From positions 558,001 through 622,000 of the forward strand of contig JADJPM010000004.1 in the NCBI GenBank assembly GCA_016713245.1: a stretch of DNA of 64,000 nucleotides, given 5' to 3'. How positions within the stretch are numbered: the first letter of the stretch is position 1; every line of letters starts with the position of its first letter. Below the pieces are notes generated by a model. It saw nothing but the letters and a program-made list of their open reading frames with translations. It searched no databases and was not told the DNA's origin. This DNA is from Verrucomicrobiaceae bacterium (lineage in GTDB: Bacteria; Verrucomicrobiota; Verrucomicrobiia; Verrucomicrobiales; Verrucomicrobiaceae). This document shows positions 27,405 through 36,189 of this stretch, in pieces. The translations under genes were made by a program, and so were the position numbers.

Positions 27405-27884
27405 ATGGACCCACTCATCGAACTCCTCCACAACAACTCCCGGCGCACGCCTGCGGAGATGGCACGTCTTGTCGGCATCAGCGAAGCTGAAGTAGCAGCC
27501 CGCATCGCCGCCGCCGAGGCCGATGGAACGATCTTGGGTTACAGCGCCGTCGTGGATCGCCAGAAGGCGGGCCATCGCGGCGTCACCGCGCTGATCGAGG
27601 TGCGCATCACGCCGGAGCGTGATGGTGGCTTTGACCGGTTGGCCAAACGCATCGCGAAATTCGATCAGGTGCGTGAGTGTTTCCTCATGAGCGGCGGCTA
27701 TGACCTCGCCGTGATCGTGGAAGGCAAAGACTTGCTCGATGTGGCGAATTTCGTCGCGGAGAAGCTCTCGACGCTCGGCGGCGTGCTTAGCACGGCCACG
27801 CGTTTCCAACTGAAGGCCTACAAGGAGGGCGGTTTCCTCGTGAATCCGGGTGATGACGAAGCTCGTCTGCCCGTGAGTGCTTAA
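27405..27884 (+). CDS. AsnC/Lrp-family transcriptional regulator
   Basis: The 159-residue regulator has the N-terminal winged-helix DNA-binding region (MDPLIELLHNNSRRTPAEMARLVGISEAEVAARIAAAE), in which PAEMARLVGIS is the helix-turn-helix. The C-terminal AsnC ligand-binding (RAM) domain follows (GVTALIEVRITPERDGGFDRLAKRIAKFDQVRECFLMSGGYDLAVIVEGKDL). It would respond to an amino acid. It lies 25 bases before an aminotransferase gene on the same strand and likely regulates it, a common arrangement for this family. The ATG at 27405 is chosen because the preceding residues are not family-like. Confidence 0.85.
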   Translation: MDPLIELLHNNSRRTPAEMARLVGISEAEVAARIAAAEADGTILGYSAVVDRQKAGHRGVTALIEVRITPERDGGFDRLAKRIAKFDQVRECFLMSGGYDLAVIVEGKDLLDVANFVAEKLSTLGGVLSTATRFQLKAYKEGGFLVNPGDDEARLPVSA

Positions 27885-27909
27885 TCTTTTGCCGAAGGAA
27901 CCACCAACC

Positions 27910-29082
27910 ATGGATTACGACAGCAAACTCTGTACCCAGATTCGCGATCTGCCGCGCTCCGGCATCCGCGACTTCTTTGAACTCGTCATCGGTCGCACCG
28001 ATGTCATCTCCCTCGGCGTCGGCGAGCCGGACAAACCGACCCCGTGGCCGATCCGCGAGGCGGTGATCCGCTCGCTGGAGAAAGGCCAGACGAGTTACAC
28101 CTCGAATCTCGGCCTCGAATCGCTCCGCATCGCCATCAGCGAGTATGTGACGAAGCAATTCCGCGTCACCTACGATCCCAAAACGGAGATCCTCGTCACC
28201 GTCGGCGTCTCTGAGGCGCTCGACCTTGCCTTCCGCGCCGTTTTGAATCCTGGCGACGAAGTCATCTACCACGAGCCCTGCTACGTCAGCTACTCGCCGA
28301 GCATCAAAATGGCCTACGGCGTGCCGGTGGTCGTGCAGACGCGTGAGGAGAACGAATTCGCCCTCATGGCCGCCGACGTCGAAAAGGCCATCACGCCGAA
28401 GACGAAGGTCATCGCGCTGAATTTCCCCACGAATCCCACCGGTGGCATCATGCCGCATGAGGAGCTGGAAAAGATCGCTGCACTGGCCGTGAAGCACGAC
28501 CTCTTCGTCTTCACCGACGAAATCTACAGCGAGTTGCTGTACGACGGCCGTGTACACAAAAGCATCGTCGAATACCCCGGCATGCGTGAGCGCACCATCC
28601 TGCTGCACGGCTTTAGCAAAGCCTTCGCCATGACCGGCTGGCGTCTCGGCTATGCCTGCGCCCCCGCGCCGCTGCGCGAGGCCATGATGAAGATCCATCA
28701 ATACTGCATGCTCTGCGCCCCGATCATGAGCCAGATGGCCGGCATCGAAGCGCTGAAAATGGGCTCGTCCGCCTATGAAGAGATGCGTCAAAGCTACGAG
28801 CAGCGCCGCAATCTCATCGTCAGCCGCCTCAACGGCATGGGCCTGCACTGCTTTAACCCCGGCGGAGCCTTCTACGTCTTCCCGGACATCCGCAGCACCG
28901 GTCTCACGAGCAAAGAATTCGCCCTCGGCCTGCTGGAAAAGAAAAGCGTCGCCGTGGTCCCCGGCAGCGCCTTCAGCAGCGCGGGTGAAGGCTTTGTTCG
29001 TTGCTGCTACGCGACTGCTCCTGAACTCATCGCGAAAGCGATGGACCTCATGGAGGAGTTTGTGAACGAGGTGCGGAAGTAG
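27910..29082 (+). CDS. PLP-dependent aminotransferase, class I/II
   Basis: The 390-residue enzyme carries the fold-type I pattern: GVGEPDKPTPWPIREA near the N-terminus, NFPTNPTGGIMPHEEL, TDEIYSELLYDG, and the PLP-lysine motif HGFSKAFAMTGWRLGY with the catalytic lysine in SKAF. Amino group transfer or a related step on an amino acid is expected. The start at 27910 is preceded by a GAAGGA sequence 12-17 bases upstream. The AsnC-type regulator before it fits amino acid responsive control. Confidence 0.92.
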   Translation: MDYDSKLCTQIRDLPRSGIRDFFELVIGRTDVISLGVGEPDKPTPWPIREAVIRSLEKGQTSYTSNLGLESLRIAISEYVTKQFRVTYDPKTEILVTVGVSEALDLAFRAVLNPGDEVIYHEPCYVSYSPSIKMAYGVPVVVQTREENEFALMAADVEKAITPKTKVIALNFPTNPTGGIMPHEELEKIAALAVKHDLFVFTDEIYSELLYDGRVHKSIVEYPGMRERTILLHGFSKAFAMTGWRLGYACAPAPLREAMMKIHQYCMLCAPIMSQMAGIEALKMGSSAYEEMRQSYEQRRNLIVSRLNGMGLHCFNPGGAFYVFPDIRSTGLTSKEFALGLLEKKSVAVVPGSAFSSAGEGFVRCCYATAPELIAKAMDLMEEFVNEVRK

Positions 29083-29421
29083 CTTCCGCGCCTACGGCCC
29101 GCCTACGCTCACGCTGAAGAAGTGGCTTGTGTGAGTCCGGTCACATTTATTCTGTCCTGCGCCTTCAAAGTTCACGACTAAAACCACCACGAATACTCAA
29201 GAAGGCGGAGGTTTTGGAGCAGGCTCTGTCCTCTTCGTGTCTTGGTGGTAAAAAATTGCAGGGAGTGAACCACGGGGGCACGAAGGACACAGAAGCCAAG
29301 CTTCACCCCGAGGTGCATAGGTTGGAAACGGCAGCGTGACCGGGAGTGTCGAAAGAGCGATTCGCGGCAGGTCGTGGCATAGTTGTTGCATCCGAAAACG
29401 GGCATCGAGTAGGATTGGGGC
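29083..29421. other. Intergenic stretch with an imperfect inverted repeat, no supported gene
   Basis: This stretch holds no ORF with protein-like content. The sequence at 29184-29193 (CCACCACGAA) is partly complementary to TTCGTGTCTTGGTGG at 29234-29248, an imperfect arm pair, and CACGAAGGACAC follows at about 29279. CACGAA/GACAC motifs like these are common as intergenic repeats in this type of genome. A promoter for the KAP gene should also be here; an AGGATTGGGG purine run lies just upstream of its start. Confidence 0.4.
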
Positions 29422-32400
29422 ATGATGAGCAGCGAAAACGAGCCGAATGCTGGAGCCACGCCCAAGACATCAGCCAAGAAAAACTGGTTGGGCCGCACCG
29501 GTAGGATCGTCGTGTTTGTGGTATGCGCCCTCGGCGTGATGCTCATGGCGGTTCTTAGCTTGTTCTTCTTACCCTGGCACGATCCCTACCACATGCCGAT
29601 AAGGTGGAGCAGGGACTGGTGGACGAGTCCGGTGGAGTTCAATGCCCCCACTCGGCTGCCGCTGCTTCAGGGGCTGGACATCACCGCTATCCACCTATCC
29701 TCCGACGGCGGCAGCATCTGGCTGGGCACCGGTGAGGGGCAAGTGTACCTGAGCCGTGATGGAGGTGCCACATGGACCAAGGCCTCCATCGAAATAGACA
29801 ATGTGTATCCCGATATTTTAGAAGGGCCTTCAGCCGAAGCTGCGGAACCTAAAAAGGGAGCGCAACTCCGTGGCGCACCTAGCGAGCAGCTTCGCGAGGT
29901 AGGCGGAGCTGGCATGCTGATCGCCGCCGCCGACGGTCCGGTAAGAAACGCCAAACCACTGGTTCCAGTTCTGCCTACTCCGCCACCCCTCACGACGGTG
30001 CCGACCGTGCAGCAACTGCCCCCATCCCAAGGCCAGCCTCAGACTCAACCAGCACCCCCAAATCCTTATGCGGAGCCGCCTCCGCCGGGGGGGTATTTGG
30101 AAGAAAGGGTGAATCGGAAGCTGACGAAGGTGGTCTCGATCTCGATGGAGCCATCGGCTGGCCGTGGGTTGATGGTCGCACGCATGATTCGAGATGCCAG
30201 CGGCATGGTGGAGGGCAAGAGCGAGCTTCAAACGGACACTTCTTGGGAGTTTGCCGTCTTGGAAACCATGAATGGAGGTTTGAATTGGCACCTCGCTGCC
30301 GAGACGAAGTCCAGCACGGGCAGCGGTGCCTTCGTCTTCGCTATTCAGGATGGCGGAGCATGGCTCTTGATTGAGGAGTATGGCATTTACTGGCAGCGAT
30401 TCCCAGGGGCATCCCTGGAACGCACCATCCTCCCGGATGAGATGACCGAGGAGCTGGATGAGTTTTCCGCCTCGTTCGATCTGGAGCAGGGATATGGCTG
30501 GGTGGTCAACGGCTCTAAGTTGTGGCGGGTGATGCTGCGGGATGGCGAACCTGTGGCCGATGAAGCCCCTCTCACCTTTTCTGACCTGAAGTCTGTGTTT
30601 CACGGTCCGGACCCGGCTAGCGTCGTGGTAGTCATGGGGGAGACGACCTTTGTGACACGCGATTTTGGCAAGAAATGGACTCCGCTTAAAATGGCACAAG
30701 ACCACGCAGTTGTGATAGGCGCTTTCTCACCCAGGTTCAATTTTGGATTCGCTTTTGAATTTGATGGTCATGGTATCAAGCACTTCCTAACTAAGGATGG
30801 AGGTACCTCATGGACCTCATCTGAAGATTTCTGGGACCTCGACCTTTTCTCCTTCGCCGAAAAAGCCGACATGATGCTTTGGGTTGATGATGATTCGCTG
30901 TTCTCTATGACGGATGATTTCAAGATTCGGCCGCTCACGCGCAGCACATCCGAGGCAGGGATCTATGTCCGGGTAATGCCGCCGCTTTTCTGGGTTGGCT
31001 GCGGCTTGTGTTTGATGACGGCTTGGGTTGCTGCCTGGCGCATGCCACCTCCTTTGCCGAAAGGCGGCCTCACCCCTCAGGCACCTCTTTCGGATAGCTT
31101 CATCTCCGACAAGCCAGTGCAAACGGCGGATGAGTCGGACGCCCTTGGCCTGAGACCTATCGCCGAAGGTCTGGGCAATTACCTGCGCAATTCACGCACC
31201 GGCCTGCCGCTCACAGTGGCGATCACGGGGAGCTGGGGCAGCGGCAAGAGCTCCATGATGAACCTGCTGGAGGCGGAACTGCGCGAGGCGAGACTGCGCC
31301 CGGTGCACTTCAATGCCTGGCATCATCAAAATGAGGAACATGTGCTGGCGGCGCTGCTGGAGGGCATTCGTCAGGAGGCGGTGCCGCCTTGGTGGCACTT
31401 CGATGGCATGCTTTTCCGCTGGCGGCTGGCCCGCCTACGGCTGCAGAGCCACTGGCTCACCGTCGGCTTATATATGGCGGCCTGTGCGGCAGGTGTGACG
31501 CTCATCACTAACAACTGGAAGGTCTTCAAGGACAGTAAAAGCCTGATGGACACGCTGGAGCGCTTGTTCAGCAGCCTTGGGGGCGTGGGTGGTGCCACGG
31601 GCGTGGCAGCAGTGCTCGGCACGCTTTGGAAAGCATGGCACTCCTTCTCTGCCTTCGGTGTCAGCCCGGCCCACCTTCTGGAGCAGACGGCTGGCCGTGC
31701 CCGCATCGGCACCCTGAAAAGCCAGACAAGCGCTCGCCACCAGTTCTGCCAGGAGTTCCGTGACGTGACACGGGCGTTCCAGGATGACATGCGCCTAGTG
31801 ATTTTTGTGGACGACCTCGACCGCTGTAAACCGGAGATGGTCATGACGGTGCTCGAAAACCTGAACTTCCTCACCACGGCGGGAGACTGCGTCATCGTGC
31901 TGGGAATGGACAGCGGTGCGATCAAGGACGCCATCACCGAGCAGATGCGCTGGCGCATCGCCTACGAGAACAATCTGGACGACGCGAAAAAAGTCACCCG
32001 TGAGATGGGGCTACCCTTTTCCGGCCTGTGGCTGCAAAAAATGGTGCAGGTGAGTGTCTCTGTGCCACGCCTGAAAAAGGGCATGGTGGAGCACCTCATG
32101 CCGAAAAAGAAGGACGGCCAGGCGCCTTTGAAGGAAAGAGTGGCCGCCACTCTGCTCTATCAATTGAGGCTGAATCTCAAGTTGGCCCTGATGATGCTCT
32201 TCTGCGCCGCCAGTATTTATCTGGTGTGGAATCTCCAGATGTCCAACGTCCCCCCAGCCGCGCCGCAGGGCTATCATTTCACCGCCGAAGTCGATCATCC
32301 TGACGCAGGCAAGCAGCCGATGAGGCTTAGCGGCACGCTGCATCCGCTTTCGGGTATCAAAGACACCGTCAAAGAGCCTCAAGGCAAGCCTGCCGCCACC

Positions 32401-32991
32401 GCCATCCCCTCCCAGCCTAGCAAGTCAGCCCCCTCCGTGGAGCCAAACAATAAACAAGCCAGCATCCCCAGCCGCTTCAGCTTACCCCTTGTGGAACGCA
32501 CCCTGGGCGAGGTGAAGATCGAAAACAGCAGCGGGGGCGGCCCGTGGATGCTCGGGGCCGCCTGCGGGCTATTTTACCTGCTGGTGGTGATCGGCTGGAA
32601 GCCGCTACGCCAGCGTCTCACTCCACCAGTGGCAGATGACAGCGCCATGCTGCCCGCGATCAACCAGTGGTTACCGGAACTCGAAACACTGCTCGAGACC
32701 CCGCGTGCCGTGAAGGGCTTTTTAAACAAGGTGCGCTTTTATGACATGATGAGCCAGGCATTCAAACTGCCGCAAAAAGTGGCGGCGGCCGAGTTTGTGG
32801 CCCTGGCGGCCTACGACTACGACGAGTCAGGCACGAAGCTGGTCGAGGCCGCGCTGCCGCAGGCATGCCAGGACGGCCTCAAGGCGGTGAAAGACGCCCT
32901 CAAAGCGGACGAGAAGGACCCGAAACGAATGCTATTTGAGCTGCTGCGCCAGAGCTGGGAAAAACGAATACCCGCTGTTGCGAAGGTATGA
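29422..32991 (+). CDS. KAP-family P-loop NTPase with N-terminal Asp-box repeat domain
   Basis: The 1189-residue membrane protein starts with a short tail and an anchor at about 29-50. The extracytoplasmic part (about 60-515) contains four Asp-box/BNR-like motifs: SRDGGATW (111-118), MNGGLNWH (283-290), VTRDFGKKW (411-419) and TKDGGTSW (457-464). A Pro/Gln-rich linker sits at 180-225. After a membrane segment (about 517-540) comes a KAP P-loop ATPase with Walker A TGSWGSGKSS (602-611), NAWHHQNE and Walker B LVIFVDDLDRC (792-802). Membrane segments near 680-697 and 720-738 lie inside the NTPase domain, as in KAP proteins, and two more near 920-938 and 1034-1055 follow it. KAP ATPases include PifA, involved in phage exclusion, so a surface-sensing or defence role is plausible but unproven. 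Confidence 0.85.
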   Translation: MMSSENEPNAGATPKTSAKKNWLGRTGRIVVFVVCALGVMLMAVLSLFFLPWHDPYHMPIRWSRDWWTSPVEFNAPTRLPLLQGLDITAIHLSSDGGSIWLGTGEGQVYLSRDGGATWTKASIEIDNVYPDILEGPSAEAAEPKKGAQLRGAPSEQLREVGGAGMLIAAADGPVRNAKPLVPVLPTPPPLTTVPTVQQLPPSQGQPQTQPAPPNPYAEPPPPGGYLEERVNRKLTKVVSISMEPSAGRGLMVARMIRDASGMVEGKSELQTDTSWEFAVLETMNGGLNWHLAAETKSSTGSGAFVFAIQDGGAWLLIEEYGIYWQRFPGASLERTILPDEMTEELDEFSASFDLEQGYGWVVNGSKLWRVMLRDGEPVADEAPLTFSDLKSVFHGPDPASVVVVMGETTFVTRDFGKKWTPLKMAQDHAVVIGAFSPRFNFGFAFEFDGHGIKHFLTKDGGTSWTSSEDFWDLDLFSFAEKADMMLWVDDDSLFSMTDDFKIRPLTRSTSEAGIYVRVMPPLFWVGCGLCLMTAWVAAWRMPPPLPKGGLTPQAPLSDSFISDKPVQTADESDALGLRPIAEGLGNYLRNSRTGLPLTVAITGSWGSGKSSMMNLLEAELREARLRPVHFNAWHHQNEEHVLAALLEGIRQEAVPPWWHFDGMLFRWRLARLRLQSHWLTVGLYMAACAAGVTLITNNWKVFKDSKSLMDTLERLFSSLGGVGGATGVAAVLGTLWKAWHSFSAFGVSPAHLLEQTAGRARIGTLKSQTSARHQFCQEFRDVTRAFQDDMRLVIFVDDLDRCKPEMVMTVLENLNFLTTAGDCVIVLGMDSGAIKDAITEQMRWRIAYENNLDDAKKVTREMGLPFSGLWLQKMVQVSVSVPRLKKGMVEHLMPKKKDGQAPLKERVAATLLYQLRLNLKLALMMLFCAASIYLVWNLQMSNVPPAAPQGYHFTAEVDHPDAGKQPMRLSGTLHPLSGIKDTVKEPQGKPAATAIPSQPSKSAPSVEPNNKQASIPSRFSLPLVERTLGEVKIENSSGGGPWMLGAACGLFYLLVVIGWKPLRQRLTPPVADDSAMLPAINQWLPELETLLETPRAVKGFLNKVRFYDMMSQAFKLPQKVAAAEFVALAAYDYDESGTKLVEAALPQACQDGLKAVKDALKADEKDPKRMLFELLRQSWEKRIPAVAKV

Positions 32992-33046
32992 TGCCCTACC
33001 CCGCATTTCTCACACTCTCCAAGGGTAGCCCACTATCCCCAAAGCC

Positions 33047-34003
33047 TCACCACTTGTTCGCCTGGATCACATCTTTCTCGCCTTTGAGGTAGTTCACGAG
33101 GTTCAGCGTGGCCCGCATGGCCTGGCGGGGCACGCTTTCGTAGGTGCGGGAGCCGATGTGCGGCGTGATGAGGGCTTTCGGATGCTGCAAAAGCGGGTGG
33201 GAGGGCGGCGGCGGCTCTTCGTCGAGCACATCGGTGGCGTAACCACCGATGGTGCCCGCATCGAGTCCGGCGATCATGTCGGCCATGTGGACGAGTTCGG
33301 CACGCGAGGTGTTGATGACGAGCAACTCGGGCTTGGTGAGCTTCAGGCGCTCCGCATTGACGAGGTGGCGGGTGCTTTCGCTGAGGTTCGCATGCAGGCT
33401 CAGCACGTCGAGGTGTGGCAGCATGGTCTCGATCTTCTCGTGGCGCTGGATGCCGTGCTCGGTGGCAAAGGCTTCCGGCCAGTAGGGGTCGAGGCCGTGG
33501 ACTTTCATGCCAAAGGCGAGCGCCCGTTTGGCGACTTCCTGACCGATGCGGCCGAGGCCGACGATGCCGATGGTCTTGTTCCAGATCTCGTGGCCGGTGA
33601 CACGCTTCCACTGGCCGTTGCGCACGGCATTGGCGGAATCGACGAGGTTACGCACGAGGGCGAGCAGGAGGCAGAAGGTGTGCTCGGCCACGGTGGTGTG
33701 GTTCACGCCGGGGGTGAAGAGCACGGGGAGCTTCTTTTCCGTGCAGGCGGCCACGTCGATCTTATCGAGGCCGATGCCATATTTCGAGATCACGCGGAGG
33801 CGGGGCAGGGACTTGTCCAAAACAGCGCGGGTGATCTCGTCATCGCCGCAGAGGAAGGCGTCAAACTCGCCTGCCAACTCCAGCATGCGGCTTTCTGGCA
33901 GCGGGCCGCGTTCGCGGTGGATTTCAAAGCCCTGCGCCGCGAGCAGCGCATGGTGATCGCCGGGGGTGTCTTGATAGCTCGTGGTGGTCAGCAGGATACG
34001 CAT
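33047..34003 (-). CDS. D-2-hydroxyacid dehydrogenase (phosphoglycerate dehydrogenase-like)
   Basis: The 318-residue NAD-dependent enzyme has the Rossmann motif GLGRIG at 149-154 and the family catalytic triad R234 (NTSRAEL), E263 (DEE) and H282 (PHIG). It oxidises or reduces a 2-hydroxyacid. The lack of an ACT domain and the length of about 320 argue for a general hydroxyacid dehydrogenase rather than a long SerA. A TTG two codons upstream is a weaker start than the ATG at 34003. It is divergent from the next small gene. Confidence 0.88.
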   Translation of the reverse strand: MRILLTTTSYQDTPGDHHALLAAQGFEIHRERGPLPESRMLELAGEFDAFLCGDDEITRAVLDKSLPRLRVISKYGIGLDKIDVAACTEKKLPVLFTPGVNHTTVAEHTFCLLLALVRNLVDSANAVRNGQWKRVTGHEIWNKTIGIVGLGRIGQEVAKRALAFGMKVHGLDPYWPEAFATEHGIQRHEKIETMLPHLDVLSLHANLSESTRHLVNAERLKLTKPELLVINTSRAELVHMADMIAGLDAGTIGGYATDVLDEEPPPPSHPLLQHPKALITPHIGSRTYESVPRQAMRATLNLVNYLKGEKDVIQANKW

Positions 34004-34038
34004 TGGCAAAGGGAGGATTTGGGGTTAGGGCGGCGAGC

Positions 34039-34299
34039 ATGGGACAAGACGAAATCGAGCGCAACATGGGCGTGCAGCCTTTGGACGGGATCATGGCGGA
34101 GCACGCCCTGGGAAATCATGACCTCGTGGCGGCCAGCCAGGAGCCGATGACGCACAAGGCCGTGCAGCGTGCCCGCAAGGGCCGCCGCCTCACCAAGCAC
34201 ATGCAACAGCGCATGGTGACGGCCCTCACCCAGGCAGTGACGCTGCAAGGCAAGACCCTCGACCAGCCGTGGGCGGTGAGTGATCTCTTCACTTATTGA
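34039..34299 (+). CDS. Small basic protein (86 aa), possible DNA-binding
   Basis: The frame has protein-like content from the ATG at 34039: MGQDEIERNMGVQPLDGIMAEHALGNHDLVAASQEPMTHKAVQRARKGRRLTKHMQQRM. The helices around LDGIMAEHALGNHDLVAAS and the basic stretch ARKGRRLTKHMQ look like a helix-turn-helix fold. A purine-rich GGCGAG lies immediately upstream. I recall similar small proteins in Verrucomicrobia and Planctomycetes but cannot name the family. It faces away from the dehydrogenase gene, with a shared 36-bp intergenic region. Confidence 0.55.
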   Translation: MGQDEIERNMGVQPLDGIMAEHALGNHDLVAASQEPMTHKAVQRARKGRRLTKHMQQRMVTALTQAVTLQGKTLDQPWAVSDLFTY

Positions 34300-34380
34300 G
34301 TCCCGTGGTAGAACAGATAGCTCGGCGTGCAAAGCGCCTGCTTGCCGCCGCGTTTGCCTCCCGCTAGCCTTTTGACCGCC

Positions 34381-34797
34381 ATGCCCGACACCATCGCCAA
34401 CCGCCGTTTTGTCACCGCCGCTGAAAAAGTGGATTACCTCTCCCCCTGGACCCTCGAAGAGTGGCTCTGCCGGCCTGACATCGTGAACAACGAGCACCTC
34501 ATGATGGTGCGGGCGAACATGGAACCCGGCCGCAGCCATCCCTTCCACTCGCATCCCACCCGCGAGGAGCTCATCTACATCATCTCCGGCAAGGCGGAGC
34601 AGTGGGTGGGCCAGCAGAAGAAGCTCCTCGGCCCCGGCGATATGGCTTTCATCCCCATGGGCGAAATCCATGGCACCTGGAATGTGGGTGACGAGATGCT
34701 CGTCTTCCTCGCCATCCTCTCTCCTGCCAAGGCGGACGAGCCCGGCCTCGTCGATCACAGCGAGGAAGAGCCCTGGAAATCCCTCCGTGCTGCTTAG
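34381..34797 (+). CDS. Cupin-domain protein
   Basis: The 138-residue protein has the cupin pattern: RSHPFHSHPTREELIYIISGKAEQWV (the HxH...E metal motif) and later GPGDMAFIPMGEIHGTWN. It is a single small beta-barrel, likely metal-binding. Family members include oxygenases, isomerases and sugar-binding proteins; the reaction cannot be given. The start at 34381 excludes an 18-residue upstream extension without family character. It precedes an amidohydrolase on the same strand (42-bp gap). Confidence 0.85.
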   Translation: MPDTIANRRFVTAAEKVDYLSPWTLEEWLCRPDIVNNEHLMMVRANMEPGRSHPFHSHPTREELIYIISGKAEQWVGQQKKLLGPGDMAFIPMGEIHGTWNVGDEMLVFLAILSPAKADEPGLVDHSEEEPWKSLRAA

Positions 34798-34839
34798 CCT
34801 AGGCGGCAAAGATAAGCCTCTCACCCGTTCATCCCCCCC

Positions 34840-35757
34840 ATGACCACCCGCCGCTCTTTCTTTGCCACTGCTGGCGCCGCCTCACTCAGCGGCTGTGAAT
34901 TGCTCCGCTCGAAGTCTGGCGGTGATCATATCGACGCGCATGTGCATGTGTGGACGCCGGAGGTGGAAAAGTATCCGCTCGCTCGCGGCTATGCGGTGAG
35001 TGACATGCGGCCGCCGAGCTTCACGCCGGAGCAACTCTTTGCCCACTGCCGCCCCGAGGGCGTGCAGCGCATCGTGCTCATCCAGATGAGTTACTATCAG
35101 CAGGACAATCGCTACATGCTCGATGTGATGAAGGCCCATCCGGGCACTTTCAGCGGCGTGGCGATCGTGGATGAGCAGGCACCCGATGTGGCGGCGACCA
35201 TGGCCACACTGGTGAAGCAGGGCGTGCGAGGCTTTCGCATCTCCGCCGGAGCGCAGAAGAATCTCTCGGCTTGGCTTGGCAGTCCCGGCATGGCCACCCT
35301 TTGGAAAACGGCGGCGGAGCTGAATGCCAGCGTGTGCCCGCTGATCAATCCCGACACGCTTCCGCTGATCGACAAGATGTGTGAGTGGTATCCCGATACG
35401 AGCGTCGTCATCGATCACTTCGCCCGGCTCGGCATGGCGGGGCCGCCAAAGGAATCCGATGTGGCTGCTCTGCTGCGCTTGGCACGGCATCGCCGCACGC
35501 ATGTGAAGGCGAGTGCGTTTTATGCGCTAGGAGCAAAGAAAGCGCCTTACCTCGACATGGGGCCGCTGATCCGCCGCGTGCGGGATGCGTTTGGGCCGCA
35601 GCGGGTGATGTGGGCCAGTGATTGCCCTTTCCAGGTCGATCCGGGGCACAACTACCACGATTCCATCTCGCTGATTCGGGATCGCCTCGACTTCCTGAGT
35701 GCCTCGGACAAGGCCTGGATGCTTCGTGGCACGGCGGAGAAGGTTTTCTTCTCCTGA
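34840..35757 (+). CDS. Amidohydrolase 2 family protein with Tat-type signal
   Basis: The 305-residue protein starts MTTRRSFFATAGAASLSGCEL, a twin-arginine signal (RRSFF) with a possible lipobox (LSGC), so it is probably exported folded and anchored. The body is a TIM-barrel amidohydrolase: IDAHVHVW (metal-binding HxH), VVIDHFARLG and MWASDCPF with a conserved aspartate. The family includes lactonases such as L-fuconolactonase and related metal-dependent hydrolases. The natural substrate is unknown. Confidence 0.85.
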   Translation: MTTRRSFFATAGAASLSGCELLRSKSGGDHIDAHVHVWTPEVEKYPLARGYAVSDMRPPSFTPEQLFAHCRPEGVQRIVLIQMSYYQQDNRYMLDVMKAHPGTFSGVAIVDEQAPDVAATMATLVKQGVRGFRISAGAQKNLSAWLGSPGMATLWKTAAELNASVCPLINPDTLPLIDKMCEWYPDTSVVIDHFARLGMAGPPKESDVAALLRLARHRRTHVKASAFYALGAKKAPYLDMGPLIRRVRDAFGPQRVMWASDCPFQVDPGHNYHDSISLIRDRLDFLSASDKAWMLRGTAEKVFFS

Positions 35758-35824
35758 GATGGCTTTTTGAGCTTCGCGAGTCATGCCGCGCCTTGACCCC
35801 GTAGGCATCGCGGCACTCTGGCGA

Positions 35825-36175
35825 GTGCTCAGACACCTCCTCAAATCCAAGCTCCACCGCGCCTGCATCACCGATGCCAACATCAACTATGAAGGCAGCA
35901 TCACCATCCCGCTCGATCTGATGGAGACGGCCGATCTGTGGGACGGTGAAAAGGTACTCGTCACCTCCATCACGGGCGGTCAGCGCCTCGAAACCTACGT
36001 CATCCCTGGACCGCGCGGCTCAGGCCAGATCGTCATCAATGGGGCCGCCGCGCATCTCATCAATACCGGGCATCGTGTCACCATCATGGCCTGGGGAGTT
36101 TCGGAAACGCCCGTCACGCCGAAGCGGCTGCTCTTGAATGAGAAAAACGAGATAGTGAATCTGACGGTGAAGTGA
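35825..36175 (+). CDS. panD: Aspartate 1-decarboxylase
   Basis: The 116-residue proenzyme is self-cleaved to produce a pyruvoyl group and makes beta-alanine for pantothenate and CoA. With the GTG start at 35825 the cleavage site Gly24-Ser25 (YEGSITI) falls at the same position as in characterised PanD proteins, and the next residues ([20 protein letters not shown]) match the family. An upstream ATG at 35783 would extend the N-terminus by 14 residues, which the family lacks, so the GTG is preferred. Confidence 0.93.
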   Translation: MLRHLLKSKLHRACITDANINYEGSITIPLDLMETADLWDGEKVLVTSITGGQRLETYVIPGPRGSGQIVINGAAAHLINTGHRVTIMAWGVSETPVTPKRLLLNEKNEIVNLTVK

Positions 36176-36189
36176 GCTTTTGAAGCTCC

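Noticed and set aside
29127..29339. 70-residue ORF in the intergenic stretch before the KAP gene
   Set aside because: It lies on repeat-type sequence with CACGAA motifs and has no family-like content.
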